In this document: piece by piece, positions 1-6,617 of the stretch
Numbering within the stretch: position 1 is the first letter of the stretch
How the letters are laid out: each line of letters starts with the position of its first letter
Assembly (NCBI GenBank): GCA_004556005.1
Contig: SFJA01000083.1
Location: forward strand, 1 to 6,617
Direction: 5' to 3'
Length of the DNA: 6,617 bases
DNA from: Bacteroidales bacterium
GTDB taxonomy: Bacteria > Bacteroidota > Bacteroidia > Bacteroidales > UBA932
Notes under the pieces: generated by a model
What the model saw: the letters and a program-made list of their open reading frames with translations, nothing else
Database searches by the model: none
Told to the model about the DNA's origin: nothing
Made by a program: the position numbers and the translations under genes

Positions 1-1166
1 CCGCCGCCAGGGAATTTGATCTCCACATTCTCGAGCGTAACGTTTCTCACGTTGTTGCCCGGAAGTCCTACGATGCTGCAAGGCAATACGTTGCGAGGCT
101 CGTCCTCGAGGGTCGGTCCCTCGTAGTCGTAGTTGCGGTCAGGCTTTGCGGCACAAACCTCGGCATAGACGTTCCTGATGGTAATGTTGTTGACGTAGCT
201 GCCCTTGTCGATGCGCTCTCCAACTATGATGAAGATGGCGTTTGCAGTATTGAGCGACTTGAGTCCGTCCACAACGACATTCTCTGCCATACCTCCGTCA
301 ACTGCCTCGATTGCGATGGCTGAACGGAAGGTATCATATACGGTATTGTCAAGAATCTGCACGTCAACGAATCCGCCTCGACCGTAGGTTCCGAACTTGA
401 TGGCGCTGGCTGATGAGGTAACGACATTGTTCTTGACAACGATGTTCTTGCAATTCGCCTTAGGGTCGTGTGACTTGAGGCAGATACCGTCGTCTGAAGC
501 GTTGATGAAACTGTTCTGGATGGTAAAATTCTCGCAGTCAACGATATCGACGCCGTCATTGTTCCAGAAAGCCCTGCTCTCGAGAGAGATTCCGTCCACA
601 AGCACATTCTTGCACTGGTCGTATGTGCAGGTCCAGCAGGCAGAACTGCGGATATTGATACCCTGAACTGTAACGTTTTCACATTCACGGAGATAGAAGA
701 GATGAGGACGGTCGGCTGGTCTTCCGAGCTGGAGCTTGTCCTCGATAATGCCGTTTGCGACCTGGGCCAGATAGTTGTTAGCAAGTTCACGGCCCTGTCC
801 GTCAATCACACCCTTGCCTACTATGGCGATATTCTTTGCACCCTTAGCCATAACCAGACCATAGAAACCCTTCTGCTGAGGGTAGTCGTAAGGATTGGTG
901 CTTCCTACAAGTATAGCTCCCTCGCCGAGTTCGATGGTTACGTTATCCTTCAGCTCGATGCCTCCGGTGAGATAGCGACCTACCTTGAAGATGAGCTTTC
1001 CGCCGCCTTCGGCGCTGATGTGGTCTATGGCCTTCTGAATCGAAGTCGTATTGAGCGTGGTGCCGTTTGACTTGATGCCGAATGTGCTCGCATAATAATC
1101 CTTTGCAGACAGCTGCAGTGCTGCAAGGGAAGCGGCCAAAGCAAGTATGTATTTGATATTCTTCAT
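1..1166 (-). CDS. Secreted GH28-like right-handed beta-helix protein, C-terminus cut by window edge
   Basis: The frame is open from an ATG at 1166 to the left edge, giving 388 residues with no stop; the longer paralogs suggest about 110 are missing. Residues 1-21 form a signal peptide ending LQLSA, followed by KDYYASTFG, the entry motif of pectate-lyase-3/GH28 beta-helices. The helix core has GGGKLIF (about 54-60), IDGQG (121-125) and a GH28-like active-site region: WNNDGVD (201-207), ASDD (223-226), SSASAIKFG (251-259) and FRSAI (280-284). The aspartates (D204, D225, D226) keep the 21-residue spacing of polygalacturonases, but the family's Gly-His-Gly histidine and the lysine of Arg-x-Lys are absent. 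It starts 1 nt after the stop of the short paralog, so it is co-transcribed and probably translationally coupled. Family membership is well supported. The substrate is unknown; a pectic or related uronic-acid glycan is inferred. It could be catalytically altered or a binding protein. Confidence 0.88.
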   Translation of the reverse strand, partial: MKNIKYILALAASLAALQLSAKDYYASTFGIKSNGTTLNTTSIQKAIDHISAEGGGKLIFKVGRYLTGGIELKDNVTIELGEGAILVGSTNPYDYPQQKGFYGLVMAKGAKNIAIVGKGVIDGQGRELANNYLAQVANGIIEDKLQLGRPADRPHLFYLRECENVTVQGINIRSSACWTCTYDQCKNVLVDGISLESRAFWNNDGVDIVDCENFTIQNSFINASDDGICLKSHDPKANCKNIVVKNNVVTSSASAIKFGTYGRGGFVDVQILDNTVYDTFRSAIAIEAVDGGMAENVVVDGLKSLNTANAIFIIVGERIDKGSYVNNITIRNVYAEVCAAKPDRNYDYEGPTLEDEPRNVLPCSIVGLPGNNVRNVTLENVEIKFPGG

Positions 1167-1167
1167 A

Positions 1168-1767
1168 TTACTTCACGATTTTAACTGTTTTTCCCTCTGC
1201 AGTGATGCATTTGTCACCGATAAACACAACGTTTTCCACGCCTTCGCAGCCCTTGAGCCATTCTCCGGCTGGCTGCCAGAACTTCACTTTCTCAACCTTG
1301 GCGCTCTTTGCGTCGCTGAGGTCCACAAGCGCAGGAACCGGAGTTCCTTCAGGGAGATATCCCTTGCTTACCTGAGACTCGATGCTTTCAAGCAGGCCTT
1401 CCTTGCTGCCCTCAATGACGCCAGGACCCTTTATTCCAACATTCTCAGCCCCTTCAGCGGCGGTGATGAGAGCCTTGCGTCCCTTGTATGAGTAGATGTT
1501 TGGAGAAGCCACCAGCACTGCAGAAGAGGCGAGCCTGATGGTAACGTTGCTCTTGAGCTCGACTGCACCGGTTACATATCTTCCGACATAAAACACAAGT
1601 GTGCCGCCGCCCTGTTCGCTGATACGGTCGATTGCTCTCTGGATAGTGGCTGTATTGTCGGTCAGCCCGTCACTCTTGGCTCCGAATACCGTCGCCTTGT
1701 ATTCCTGCTGCGCCATTGCGCTTATGCCCGTGCATATTGCCAGCAGGGCTATGATAAACCTTTTCAT
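1168..1767 (-). CDS. Short secreted beta-helix protein, GH28 paralog lacking the catalytic half
   Basis: This is a 199-residue protein. The frame opens further upstream at 1797, but I chose the ATG at 1767 because MKRFIIALLAICTGISAMA is a clean signal peptide (cleavage after A19) and the start then lies 2 nt after the preceding stop. The mature part follows its neighbours rung for rung: EYKATVFGAKSDG (22-34), AIDRISEQGGGTLVF (45-59), a VGRYVTG segment (61-67) and GVIEG (116-120). A region from about 146 to 185 (ALVDLSDAKSAKVEKV, then CEGVENVVFIGDK) parallels the stretch before the WNNDG motif in the paralogs. It ends with a stop at that point, so no catalytic aspartate segment exists. The next gene begins 1 nt later, leaving no room for a frameshifted remainder. 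It is either a cleanly truncated duplicate or a small accessory or binding protein; I cannot assign a function. Catalysis by the GH28 mechanism is not possible. Confidence 0.85.
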   Translation of the reverse strand: MKRFIIALLAICTGISAMAQQEYKATVFGAKSDGLTDNTATIQRAIDRISEQGGGTLVFYVGRYVTGAVELKSNVTIRLASSAVLVASPNIYSYKGRKALITAAEGAENVGIKGPGVIEGSKEGLLESIESQVSKGYLPEGTPVPALVDLSDAKSAKVEKVKFWQPAGEWLKGCEGVENVVFIGDKCITAEGKTVKIVK

Positions 1768-1769
1768 AA

Positions 1770-3272
1770 CTATTCGGTGATTGTGATTTCCTTGCATTGG
1801 TTGGTGATAATCTGTTCCTTGCCCTCGGCATCCTTCTGGATGATCTTCACGCCGTCAAGCTTGAGTCCGTTAACGTCATCGGCTACGATTGCAGGCCTGT
1901 AGTCTTCCTCCAGAACCTTGAGAGTCACGTTCTTGAACTCTACGCCGTCAGCATGGCGTATGTAGAATCCCCAGGCAGGAAGCTCCTTCCAGTTGGAGAA
2001 TTCAGGATAAGACTTCTCCAGCTCAGGAATGGCGGCCAGGTCCTCAGGTGAGTGTCCGCGGTAAGCATAATTGACGTTCGTACGGCCCGGATATATGATT
2101 TCCACGTTCTCCAGCCTTACGTTCTCTACCCTGATTCCCGGGATGCCCTGGATTCCGCTAGCACAGACATTGCGCGGCAGGTCTTCTACCGGTCCCTCAT
2201 AATTGTATCCGGCATCCGGCTTGTCAAGTGGCACCTCGGCATAGACGTTTTTGATAACTACATTGCGCAGACAAGGGGTCACCTTGCCCTCGCGGCGGCT
2301 GCCGCAACGGATAAAGATAGGGTTTCCGGTATGGATGCTCCTCAAACCGTCGATTTCGACATCCTCTACAGATGCGCCGTCAACCGTGGCTATGGTAATG
2401 GCTGAACGGTAGGTGTCAAAGATGGTCATATTCTTGAACTTGAAGTTCTTGAACACTCCTCTCGTGAACGTTCCGAACTTTATGCCATTTGCGCTGGAGC
2501 GGCCCACGCAGTTCTCAACGAGAATATTCTCGCTTACACCGTCAACAGAGTGGCTCTTGAAGCAGTATGCGTCATCAGCCGCATCGATGTAGCAGTTCCT
2601 CACGATAACGTCGCTGCAGTCCACGACATCCAGACCGTCATTGTTCCAGTATGCCTTGGCGTCCACGTTGATATTCTCTATAAGCAGGTTGCGGCACTGG
2701 TCGTACTGCTGGTTCCAGCTTGCAGGGTTCTTGAGGTTTATTCCGCTGACAACCACGTTGTTGCACTCGCGGAAATGTATGTTCTCCGGTCTGTTTCCTT
2801 CATAAGGGCGGTCAAGTTTCAGATCGTCGTCGAAGATTCCGCGATGCACGTACTGGACGAGATTGTTTGCAACCTCGAATCCGCGGCAGTCTATCGTGCC
2901 ATCGCCCGTTATGCCTATATTGTCCTGCTTGATTGCAAACACCATTGCAGTCCATCCGGCGTAGGCATCTTTGACGTAGTCCCAGGGATTGAGGGATCCG
3001 AGAAGGGTGGCACCGGCCTCAAGATGAAGTGTAACACCGGTCTTGAGGTAAATCGTACCGGTAAGGTAGTTGCCGGGAGTGAGTATCACTCGTCCGCCTC
3101 CTTTGTCGCTGGCAAAGTCGATTGCCGCCTGGATGCTTGCGCTTGCAAGAGTCCGTCCGTCTGCCTTTGCTCCGAATTCTGAAGCATAGTAGTCGTGAGC
3201 CTGTACGGACAAGCCGCAGCAAAGCAGCAGGGCTGTGATCAGAGATTTTGAGATAAACTTCATATTGTTCAT
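1770..3272 (-). CDS. Secreted GH28-like right-handed beta-helix protein (500 aa)
   Basis: A complete secreted beta-helix protein of the GH28 superfamily. Its ATG overlaps the upstream TGA by 4 bp (ATGA). A second ATG at 3263 (M4) gives MKFISKSL, which resembles the paralogs' starts, so the true start may be 9 nt later. The signal peptide ends VQA at residue 25; the CC pair in it is not a lipobox because leucine precedes it. Motifs in order: EFGAKADGRT (32-41), GGGRVI (58-63), ITGDGTID (121-128), ASWNQQYDQCRN (184-195), WNNDGLD (209-215), DAADD (230-234), SSANGIKFG (259-267), YRSAI (288-292) and KPDAGYNYEG (351-360). D212, D233 and D234 match the catalytic aspartate spacing of polygalacturonases; the Gly-His-Gly histidine and Arg-x-Lys lysine are missing. 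It is the closest paralog of the gene upstream. A glycosidase acting on a uronic-acid-containing glycan is likely by family, but activity is unproven. Confidence 0.92.
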   Translation of the reverse strand: MNNMKFISKSLITALLLCCGLSVQAHDYYASEFGAKADGRTLASASIQAAIDFASDKGGGRVILTPGNYLTGTIYLKTGVTLHLEAGATLLGSLNPWDYVKDAYAGWTAMVFAIKQDNIGITGDGTIDCRGFEVANNLVQYVHRGIFDDDLKLDRPYEGNRPENIHFRECNNVVVSGINLKNPASWNQQYDQCRNLLIENINVDAKAYWNNDGLDVVDCSDVIVRNCYIDAADDAYCFKSHSVDGVSENILVENCVGRSSANGIKFGTFTRGVFKNFKFKNMTIFDTYRSAITIATVDGASVEDVEIDGLRSIHTGNPIFIRCGSRREGKVTPCLRNVVIKNVYAEVPLDKPDAGYNYEGPVEDLPRNVCASGIQGIPGIRVENVRLENVEIIYPGRTNVNYAYRGHSPEDLAAIPELEKSYPEFSNWKELPAWGFYIRHADGVEFKNVTLKVLEEDYRPAIVADDVNGLKLDGVKIIQKDAEGKEQIITNQCKEITITE

Positions 3273-4798
3273 TGTTTGATGTTGGTCTTGTATCCTATCA
3301 TCTGATCCTTGCCCGAAGATTCCGGTTCAATGTATTTCACCTCCTCTATCCTGAGCCCGTCGATGTCATCGGCGACAATTGCAGGCCGGTATTCCGGCTT
3401 TTCCGCGCGGAATACCACGTTGCGGAAGGTGATGTCGTCCGCGTGGCGCAAGTATGCTCCCCAGGCGGGAAGCTCTTTCCACTGGGAGAATTCGGGATAA
3501 TAGCTTTCCATCTCCGGGATGCCGTCGAGAGACTCGGGATCGGTGCCACGGAATGCGTACAGCGGGTTGCTGCCGCCAGGAACCACGACTTCGATATTTT
3601 CGAGTACTATGCCTTCCATCCTGTATTGCGGGATGCCGGCGATTATGATGGCAGGGGAGACATTGCGCGGCAGGTCCTCGACCGGTCCTTCGTAGTTGTA
3701 TCCTGCGTCAGGTTTGTCGGCGGGTACCTCGGCGTAAACGTTGCGTATGACAACGTTTTTCATATAAGGCTGCTTGCGGTACTCGGTAACGCTGCCGTCA
3801 GGATTGGTTTTCCTGACAGTGCTCCACCTTTCGCCCATACGCAGGAATATCACGTTGCCCGTATGCAGGCTGCGTATCCCGTCCACGAGAATGTTTTCGA
3901 TTTCGGCTCCGTCAACAGCGGCGAAAGTCACCGCGGAACGGAAGGTGTCGAACATTGTGATGTTGCGTATGACAAAGTCCTTGAAACCTCCCTTCGAAAC
4001 CGTACCGAACTTGACGCCGTTGGCGCTCGAACGGCCTACGCAATTCTCTATCAGTACGTTGCGGCACATATGGTCTGCCGAATGGCTCTTGAAACAGAAT
4101 ACGTCGTCCGCGGCGTCTATGTAGCAGTTGCGTATGACCACGTCTTCGCAGTCCACAATGTCGATGCCGTCGTTGTTCCAGTATGACTTGCTGTCAACCG
4201 TAAGTCCCTCTACGTAAACGTTCCTGCACTGGTCGTAGGTCTGGTTCCAGCTGGCGGGGTCCCTGAGTGTGATTCCCGTAACCGTAACCTCCTCACATTC
4301 ACGGAAATAAATGTTCTGAGGCCTGTTAACTTCGTTAGGTCTGTCAAGTTTGAGAGGATCCTCGAACAGCCCGCGGTGAATGTAGTCCACCATATTGTTT
4401 GCCGTGGTGAATCCGCGGCCGTTGATCGTTCCTTCCCCTGTGATGCCTATGTTTTTCTGCCTCAGGGCAAAAATCATGGAAGTCCATTTGATATAGGGGT
4501 CCTTGACGTAGTCCCAGGGATTGGTGGATCCGAGAAGAGTCGCTCCGGACTCCAGATGCAGGGTTACTCCATCCTTGAGATAAATGGTTCCGGTCACGTA
4601 ATTGCCCGGACCGAAAACAAGCCTGCCGCCTCCGTTCGTGCTGATAAAGTCGATTGCTGCCTGAATGCTGGCGGAGTTCAGAGTCCTTCCGTCTGCCTTG
4701 ATGCCGAAGTCCGAAGCTGGGTAGTCGGTTGCATACATTGTTCCGGTAAACAGAAGAATGGCAAGAACAAAAGAGAAGATGGTCTTTAGTTTCCTCAT
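3269..4798 (-). CDS. Secreted GH28-like right-handed beta-helix protein (509 aa), first of the tandem set
   Basis: A complete protein starting at the ATG at 4798, about 20 nt below a Bacteroides-type -7 element. Residues 1-23 (MRKLKTIFSF to TMYA) form a signal peptide without a lipobox. The mature protein begins TDYPASDFGIKADGRT, then GGGRLVF (56-62), ITGEGTING (119-127), ASWNQTYDQCRN (182-193), WNNDGID (207-213), DAADD (228-232), SSANGVKFG (257-265), FRSAV (286-290) and KPDAGYNYEG (362-371). GH28 enzymes cleave alpha-galacturonosyl links using three aspartates; D210, D231 and D232 match them in sequence and spacing. The family's Gly-His-Gly is replaced by S-A-N-G and the Arg-x-Lys lysine by alanine (A289). 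Relative to the next paralog it carries an extra loop near 323-345 (about 10 residues longer). At about 500 residues it has the usual length for bacterial GH28 proteins. It likely acts in the periplasm; specificity is unknown. Confidence 0.93.
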   Translation of the reverse strand: MRKLKTIFSFVLAILLFTGTMYATDYPASDFGIKADGRTLNSASIQAAIDFISTNGGGRLVFGPGNYVTGTIYLKDGVTLHLESGATLLGSTNPWDYVKDPYIKWTSMIFALRQKNIGITGEGTINGRGFTTANNMVDYIHRGLFEDPLKLDRPNEVNRPQNIYFRECEEVTVTGITLRDPASWNQTYDQCRNVYVEGLTVDSKSYWNNDGIDIVDCEDVVIRNCYIDAADDVFCFKSHSADHMCRNVLIENCVGRSSANGVKFGTVSKGGFKDFVIRNITMFDTFRSAVTFAAVDGAEIENILVDGIRSLHTGNVIFLRMGERWSTVRKTNPDGSVTEYRKQPYMKNVVIRNVYAEVPADKPDAGYNYEGPVEDLPRNVSPAIIIAGIPQYRMEGIVLENIEVVVPGGSNPLYAFRGTDPESLDGIPEMESYYPEFSQWKELPAWGAYLRHADDITFRNVVFRAEKPEYRPAIVADDIDGLRIEEVKYIEPESSGKDQMIGYKTNIKQ

Positions 4799-4818
4799 TG
4801 ATTTATGTGTTGTTTATA

Positions 4819-4849
4819 CAAATATACTCAATATTTTTAACATATCAAT
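4819..4849 (-). promoter_or_regulatory. Putative Bacteroides-type promoter for the beta-helix gene set
   Basis: Read on the minus strand, TATATTTG (4826-4819) is an exact match to the Bacteroides -7 consensus TAnnTTTG. It is preceded, after 19 nt, by ATTG (4849-4846), three of four bases of the -33 element TTTG. Transcription would begin a few bases below 4819, leaving an AT-rich leader of roughly 10-20 nt before the ATG at 4798, with no Shine-Dalgarno, as is common in this phylum. The upstream element overlaps the last codons of the rhamnosidase gene. A 6-bp inverted repeat (AAATAT, 5-nt spacer, ATATTT; 4820-4836) overlies the -7 box, but in such AT-rich DNA it may be chance. It may supplement read-through from the rhamnosidase gene. 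Predicted by consensus only. Confidence 0.55.
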
Positions 4850-6617
4850 ATCCTATGAGCCTCACCGGTCCGAGCAGTCCGGCCGGATCGGTCTCGGAGT
4901 CGCTGTCAAAATACGAAACGGTGGTATATGTTATACGCGGTCCCGATTCCTTTGCATCACCTACAAGCCGGTTGACCCAGGAGTTGATTACCTTGATCTG
5001 CAGATTGTTCTCGCCCTGACGGAGAGCCCCCGCGGTGTCAAGCCGGTACGGCTGTTTCCAGACCAGTCCGAGGTCTTTGCCGTTGAGGTAAACTCTCGCC
5101 ATCTGGCATACCTCTCCAAGGTCCAAAATCACTCCAACTGTCTTTCCGCTATAATTGAACTGCTTGTTATACAATGCGATACCGCTGAAGTACCTGATTC
5201 CTTCATCTTCAGATGAATCATATGACACAAGATGAGGGAAAACAGTTTCTTCAGGAGCACCTCGTCCCGGTTCAAACCTGACCCTCCACTCTCCTTCTAT
5301 TGTTTTGAGTGTAGTTTCAGCTCTCTTGCCGACCACATGGCTGTCTGCTTCGGCCTTTTCCATCAGTACCACGAACAATGCGTCATCCGGAGTCATATCC
5401 AGACTCACCACCGTCCTGCCGTTCTCGATTCTGAAACTTGCATCCTCTTTCCTTCCGTCATCCGCGTGCCAGATCTGAGCCACCCTTCCATCTGTCCTCA
5501 GGCTCAGCTCGAGTTTGCGGTATTCAGGACTGACATTGGCTATCCAGTAAAGTTCTCCTTCCTCCAGCCTGCGGTGTACGAAGCGGACATTGTCGTAATG
5601 CCTGTCCTGCACCTGCATCACGTCCGGAGCCATTCCTGCCTCGGCGGGTGCCGTCATCGCCTTTTCAAACGGCACGACATTGCTTCTGCCGCTGTGCCAT
5701 ATCTCCTTGATGAGACGGGAGAATTCTTCCCCGTCCTCCTGCAGGTCGAGCCAGTCCACCGGTTCGTTTCCGACAATCAGCACGCCTGCCTTTGCGGCCT
5801 CGGCTATGCTCCGCAGCACAGACATGGATACGGCGCGCACTTCGTTGTCGATATACAGCGCGCGGTAGGCCATTCCGGTGGCAGTGACCAGTTTGCCGTC
5901 CTCGGGTCTGAGGGCTTCGGTCAGTGCGGTCGAGTTTACGAAGTCAAATGCATAACCTTCCGGAATCTGCGGGCGGGTGAGCTTGAAACGGGCAGTAATA
6001 TTGGTGTTCTCGCTGTAGAAATATGCGATGTCGGCCACGAACCTGCCTTGCTGAAGCATATGGCAGCTGCGGCTGAGGTAGTCGGTCCAGGCTCGCGCTT
6101 CCGAAGCCCAGGTCTCCTGACGCGTAAACCATTGACCATAAGGGCCAAGGCTCATACCAGGCATAAGATTGTCCTCCGGCTGGTGAGGGGAGCAGTGTAT
6201 TATGAAGCGGTTCAGTCCGCTCGCCATAGCCGCATCGGCATAACTCTTCAGGTTGCAGGGACTGCAGCTCAGTGCCTTCATATCCCTGCCTGCCCTGTTG
6301 GTGAATGACTCCGCCGCACAGATGTTCTGGCCATAGATGTGAGCCACCGAAGCCGACTCCCGTATATCCGCTTCGCTCATAGGATATGAACCATATTCTT
6401 CGGTCTTTGTCCAGAACGCCGACATAGGGATATCAGCATTTCTCTTTACATCCATACCGTCTCCTACAAAGGCTCTGTAAGCCTCGTGGGACTCGGTATG
6501 ACGCTTCATGCCGTATTTTGACAGCGCAACTGAAGCAGCCTCGTAGTGGTTCTCCTTCATCAGTTCTCCAAGTGTCTTGCGCCAGTCGCTCAGGAAGCGT
6601 TCGGTCCTGTCCGCGCT
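4845..6617 (-). CDS. GH106-like alpha-L-rhamnosidase, C-terminal part (N-terminus outside window)
   Basis: The frame has no stop up to the right edge; although an ATG lies at 6560, the codons above it (WRKTLGEL, leading into MKENHYEAAS) continue the family sequence, so the gene is cut by the window. 590 residues are visible; GH106 proteins are usually about 1000 or more. GH106 enzymes are inverting, calcium-dependent alpha-L-rhamnosidases. Supporting motifs, numbered from the edge: HTESHEAYR (40-48), AHIYGQNICAAESFTNR (92-108), GLNRFIIHCSPHQP (134-147), PGMSLGPYGQWFTRQETW (153-170) and LQQGRFVADIAYFYSE (188-203). E103 in AESF is a candidate catalytic residue by position; this is inference. 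From about residue 440 a GH2-type sugar-binding jelly roll follows, with RYFSGIALYNKQF, VYLNGKDLG and NSWVNRLVGD, ending GLLGPVRLIGY. It is followed after 46 bp by the beta-helix genes, so a shared rhamnose-containing substrate is plausible. Export cannot be judged without the N-terminus. Confidence 0.92.
   Translation of the reverse strand, partial: SADRTERFLSDWRKTLGELMKENHYEAASVALSKYGMKRHTESHEAYRAFVGDGMDVKRNADIPMSAFWTKTEEYGSYPMSEADIRESASVAHIYGQNICAAESFTNRAGRDMKALSCSPCNLKSYADAAMASGLNRFIIHCSPHQPEDNLMPGMSLGPYGQWFTRQETWASEARAWTDYLSRSCHMLQQGRFVADIAYFYSENTNITARFKLTRPQIPEGYAFDFVNSTALTEALRPEDGKLVTATGMAYRALYIDNEVRAVSMSVLRSIAEAAKAGVLIVGNEPVDWLDLQEDGEEFSRLIKEIWHSGRSNVVPFEKAMTAPAEAGMAPDVMQVQDRHYDNVRFVHRRLEEGELYWIANVSPEYRKLELSLRTDGRVAQIWHADDGRKEDASFRIENGRTVVSLDMTPDDALFVVLMEKAEADSHVVGKRAETTLKTIEGEWRVRFEPGRGAPEETVFPHLVSYDSSEDEGIRYFSGIALYNKQFNYSGKTVGVILDLGEVCQMARVYLNGKDLGLVWKQPYRLDTAGALRQGENNLQIKVINSWVNRLVGDAKESGPRITYTTVSYFDSDSETDPAGLLGPVRLIGY

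Noticed and set aside
224..805. 193-residue minus-strand open frame
   Set aside because: It is out of frame with the fourth beta-helix gene, which continues unbroken through this region with conserved WNNDG and DD motifs. Its own translation is low-complexity and Ser/Thr-rich.
1768..1797. Upstream in-frame start for the short beta-helix gene (10 extra residues, MQGNHNHRIV)
   Set aside because: It would overlap the preceding gene by 28 bp and place a polar His-rich tail before the signal peptide. The ATG at 1767 gives a standard signal peptide.
2550..3182. 210-residue plus-strand open frame with hydrophobic stretches
   Set aside because: It mirrors the second beta-helix gene. The hydrophobic segments are the complement of the helix-rung codons, and no start context or independent motif supports it.
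3272..4186. 304-residue plus-strand open frame
   Set aside because: It is antisense to the first beta-helix gene. Similar antisense frames occur over the other paralogs, which follows from shared codon use rather than from a gene.
4799..4844. Rho-independent terminator after the rhamnosidase gene
   Set aside because: The gap has only a short AT-only inverted repeat (4820-4836) and no GC-rich stem followed by a T tract, so it does not support a terminator.
5232..6308. 358-residue plus-strand open frame
   Set aside because: It lies wholly antisense to the GH106-like coding region, whose motifs are clear. Its translation shows no recognisable domain and is rich in His, Cys and Arg, as expected of a reverse-frame shadow.
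1..6617. CRISPR array, tRNA, rRNA, insertion sequence or phage genes
   Set aside because: No regularly spaced direct repeats, tRNA-like cloverleaf, transposase-like frame or terminal inverted repeats were seen. The repeated similarity here is explained by the paralogous coding regions.

Overview
The window looks like part of a polysaccharide-degradation locus from a member of the Bacteroidota. Four things point there: a near-consensus Bacteroides-type promoter (TAnnTTTG at -7 with ATTG upstream), AT-rich starts without clear Shine-Dalgarno sequences, a GH106-type rhamnosidase beside secreted right-handed beta-helix proteins, and roughly balanced GC content. No SusC/SusD, regulator or RNA gene is present, so genus and exact substrate cannot be fixed.

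All real genes lie on the minus strand, so transcription runs from high to low coordinates. First is the C-terminal part of a GH106-like alpha-L-rhamnosidase (6617 to 4845, cut by the window edge). A 46-bp gap follows, holding the only visible promoter candidate. Then come four paralogous beta-helix proteins related to glycoside hydrolase family 28 (polygalacturonase type): a 509-residue one (4798-3269), a 500-residue one (3272-1770), a 199-residue short one (1767-1168) and a fourth (1166 to the left edge, 388 residues visible). Junctions between these four are a 4-bp overlap, 2 nt and 1 nt, so they almost certainly form one transcript.

Each of the four begins with a signal peptide, so they should act in the periplasm or be exported. 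The three long ones keep the GH28 aspartate pattern (N-N-D, then D-D 21 residues on) but lack the usual Gly-His-Gly and Arg-x-Lys motifs. The short one stops just before the first catalytic motif. A rhamnosidase plus GH28 relatives suggests a rhamnose- and uronic-acid-containing glycan such as rhamnogalacturonan; this is inference from families, not shown by the sequence.

There is no gene-free stretch above 50 bp. The long plus-strand reading frames are antisense shadows of these genes.
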